From NCBI RefSeq assembly GCF_007991275.1, contig NZ_BJYA01000001.1, forward strand, positions 248,001 through 312,000: a DNA stretch of 64,000 bases, written 5' to 3'. The stretch is from Alkalibacillus haloalkaliphilus. Its GTDB lineage: Bacteria; Bacillota; Bacilli; Bacillales; Alkalibacillaceae. Below, piece by piece: positions 62,634-64,000 of this stretch. The stretch's first letter is position 1, and each line of letters begins with the position of its first letter. The notes under the pieces were generated by a model, which had not been told where the DNA came from, made no database searches, and was given only the letters and a program-made list of their open reading frames with translations. The translations under genes were made by a program, and so were the position numbers.

Positions 62634-63527
62634 TTACTTCATCTTCGGATCTAACATGTCGCGTATGCCATCGCCGAACAAGTTAATTGATATGACGGTA
62701 ATGAAGATTAATGCCCCTGGAAATAAAGCGATCCACGGAGCCGAATCTAAATAACCCTGACCGGTTGCTAACATGGAACCCCAACTTGGATTAGGTGGCT
62801 GAGTTCCTAAACCTAAATAACTGAGTGAAGCTTCGACGATTATAGCTGCGGCAATAGCAAGCGTTGCTTGAACCATAATTGGCGCAATTGTATTCGGTAA
62901 AATATGCTTTAGAATGATACTAAAATCACTAATACCTGAGGCCTTCCCCGCTTCTACATATTCTTTCTCACGGTGTGCCAATACTTCACCGCGAATTAAA
63001 CGAACGAAATTCGGGGTTAACACTAAACCAATCGCAATCATCGCATTAGTTAACCCGGCACCTAATACCGCGGCTAGAGCTAATGCTAATACTAAAGCTG
63101 GGATTGATAGCATGGCGTCTGTCATTCTCATAATGATGTACTCATCTATAAAACCGCGATAATAACCAGAAATTAAACCAACCGGAACTCCAATAATTAA
63201 CGCAATGCCAACTGAGATTAGACCTGCTTGTAACGACACTTGCGCTCCATATATAACTCGACTAAAAATGTCACGGCCTAGATTATCTGTTCCAAACCAA
63301 TACTCAATACTTGGTGCTTGTAGGACAGCACTATAATTTTGTTCAGTTGGATCATGCGGTGCTAACCACGGCGCAAAAATAGCTGTAAATATTAACAGGA
63401 ATGTAACGACACCACCGAAGACAGCTAGTTTATTTTGCAACAACCGTTCAAGCATTGTTTTAAGCATTCGCAGGCGAGGGTTTTGAGCTTTGGGCTTTTG
63501 TACTGATAGGTTTTGAGATTGCTCCAT
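62634..63527 (-). CDS. oppC: Oligopeptide ABC importer permease OppC
   Basis: 297 residues with six membrane segments. Landmarks are the N-terminal GTDNLGRDIFSRVIYGAQVSL near residue 80 and the EAA loop EYVEAGKASGISDFSIILKHILPN near 188. Forms the channel with OppB. Its ATG directly abuts the oppB stop. Confidence 0.92.
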   Translation of the reverse strand: MEQSQNLSVQKPKAQNPRLRMLKTMLERLLQNKLAVFGGVVTFLLIFTAIFAPWLAPHDPTEQNYSAVLQAPSIEYWFGTDNLGRDIFSRVIYGAQVSLQAGLISVGIALIIGVPVGLISGYYRGFIDEYIIMRMTDAMLSIPALVLALALAAVLGAGLTNAMIAIGLVLTPNFVRLIRGEVLAHREKEYVEAGKASGISDFSIILKHILPNTIAPIMVQATLAIAAAIIVEASLSYLGLGTQPPNPSWGSMLATGQGYLDSAPWIALFPGALIFITVISINLFGDGIRDMLDPKMK

Positions 63528-64000
63528 TATTGTGACCCTCCTGTTAGCTTAATGCGTGGATCTAAGATTGAATATAAAACATCTGTTAAGAAGTTGATTA
63601 ATATCACAGCTAAAGCCATAAACATAACGGCCCCTTGTAATACAGGGAAATCTCGCGTTTGAATTGATGTGACTAATAGTTGGCCTAATCCTGGAATATT
63701 AAAGATCTCTTCTGTAATGACCGTTCCGCCTAAGAAAGCAGCAAACTGTAACGCACTAACTGTAATGACCGGTAAAATTGAATTCCTTAATGCATGACCA
63801 TATACAACAGCTCGTTCAAGTAACCCTTTGGCATAACCTGTTCTTATATAATCTGACCCTAATACCTCTAGTAAACTAGAACGAAGCATACGGGTTAGTT
63901 CTGCTGATAGCCTCACACCTAAAGCAACAGCAGGTAGTAACATGTACCATAAACTTTGGGCGACACTTTCTGTAATAGGTACATAACCTGATGGTGGAAA
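63527..64000 (-). CDS. oppB: Oligopeptide ABC importer permease OppB, 3' part only
   Basis: The frame is open to the right edge of the window, 19 codons beyond the first in-window ATG at 63943, so the gene starts outside. The 157 visible codons hold the EAA loop (GSDYIRTGYAKGLLERAVVYGHALRN) and three C-terminal membrane helices of an OppB/DppB permease (about 310 residues in full), ending in YSILDPRIKLTGG. The binding-protein gene oppA is not in the window. Confidence 0.9.
   Translation of the reverse strand, partial: FPPSGYVPITESVAQSLWYMLLPAVALGVRLSAELTRMLRSSLLEVLGSDYIRTGYAKGLLERAVVYGHALRNSILPVITVSALQFAAFLGGTVITEEIFNIPGLGQLLVTSIQTRDFPVLQGAVMFMALAVILINFLTDVLYSILDPRIKLTGGSQ

Overview
This is a chromosomal window from a Gram-positive, low-GC Bacillaceae bacterium. 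The evidence is strong AGGAGG-type ribosome binding sites, CcpA-like cre boxes, LnrJKLMN-, YumC- and MscL-type proteins and Bacillus-style operon overlaps. Acidic proteins, a proline symporter and a mechanosensitive channel fit a halophilic or alkaliphilic member, but the genus cannot be fixed from the sequence. No rRNA, tRNA, CRISPR array or insertion sequence was seen. Both ends cut a gene: the left edge lies inside a helical protein of unknown function and the right edge inside oppB.

Layout. 1-3.2 kb: a very AT-rich two-gene unit with a PLD-nuclease/SNF2-helicase fusion, probably accessory defence DNA. 3.4-5.1 kb: an Arg-rich 42-residue peptide, a nucleotidyltransferase and a YdjM-like membrane protein. 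5.2-7 kb: a 20-bp repeat cluster, then a proline symporter with a 35-residue accessory peptide. 7.1-12.6 kb: an lnrJKLMN-type two-component/ABC exporter operon with a paired palindromic operator candidate. 12.7-13.5 kb: a 21-bp tandem repeat, a 29-residue peptide gene and mscL. 13.6-20.5 kb: an SLC13-type carrier, the tripartite tricarboxylate transporter tctCBA and its two-component system. 20.6-23.6 kb: an ABC importer of the TrpXYZ type.

23.6-42.9 kb is a large aromatic-catabolism region. One operon encodes a phenylalanine-dehydrogenase-like enzyme, a complete 2-oxoacid dehydrogenase complex (E1 alpha, E1 beta, E2, E3) and a thioesterase. The next encodes the phenylacetyl-CoA epoxidase PaaABCD and the lower pathway enzymes PaaG, PaaF, PaaH and PaaJ with an aldehyde dehydrogenase. 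PaaX, PaaY and a ferredoxin-NADP reductase follow. Together they could convert phenylalanine to phenylpyruvate, to phenylacetyl-CoA and on to acetyl-CoA and succinyl-CoA. No paaK ligase is present in the window and the route drawn here would not need one. A 15-bp inverted repeat (ACGTT-N5-AACGT type) recurs before three of these transcription units.

43-60 kb is an unusual Tad (type IVb) pilus locus read leftward: CpaB, TadZ, TadA, TadB, TadC, a Flp-like pilin, two near-duplicate von Willebrand A lipoproteins, a membrane protein, two copies of a pair made of a secreted Trp/Gly-rich repeat protein and a cytosolic helical partner, then TadE- and TadF-like pseudopilins. Downstream lies a segment that has been tandemly duplicated and then partly deleted. 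The repeat-protein/partner pair inside the pilus operon is the best candidate here for an undescribed system. 60-64 kb: a CXXC membrane protein and the opp oligopeptide importer oppBCDF.
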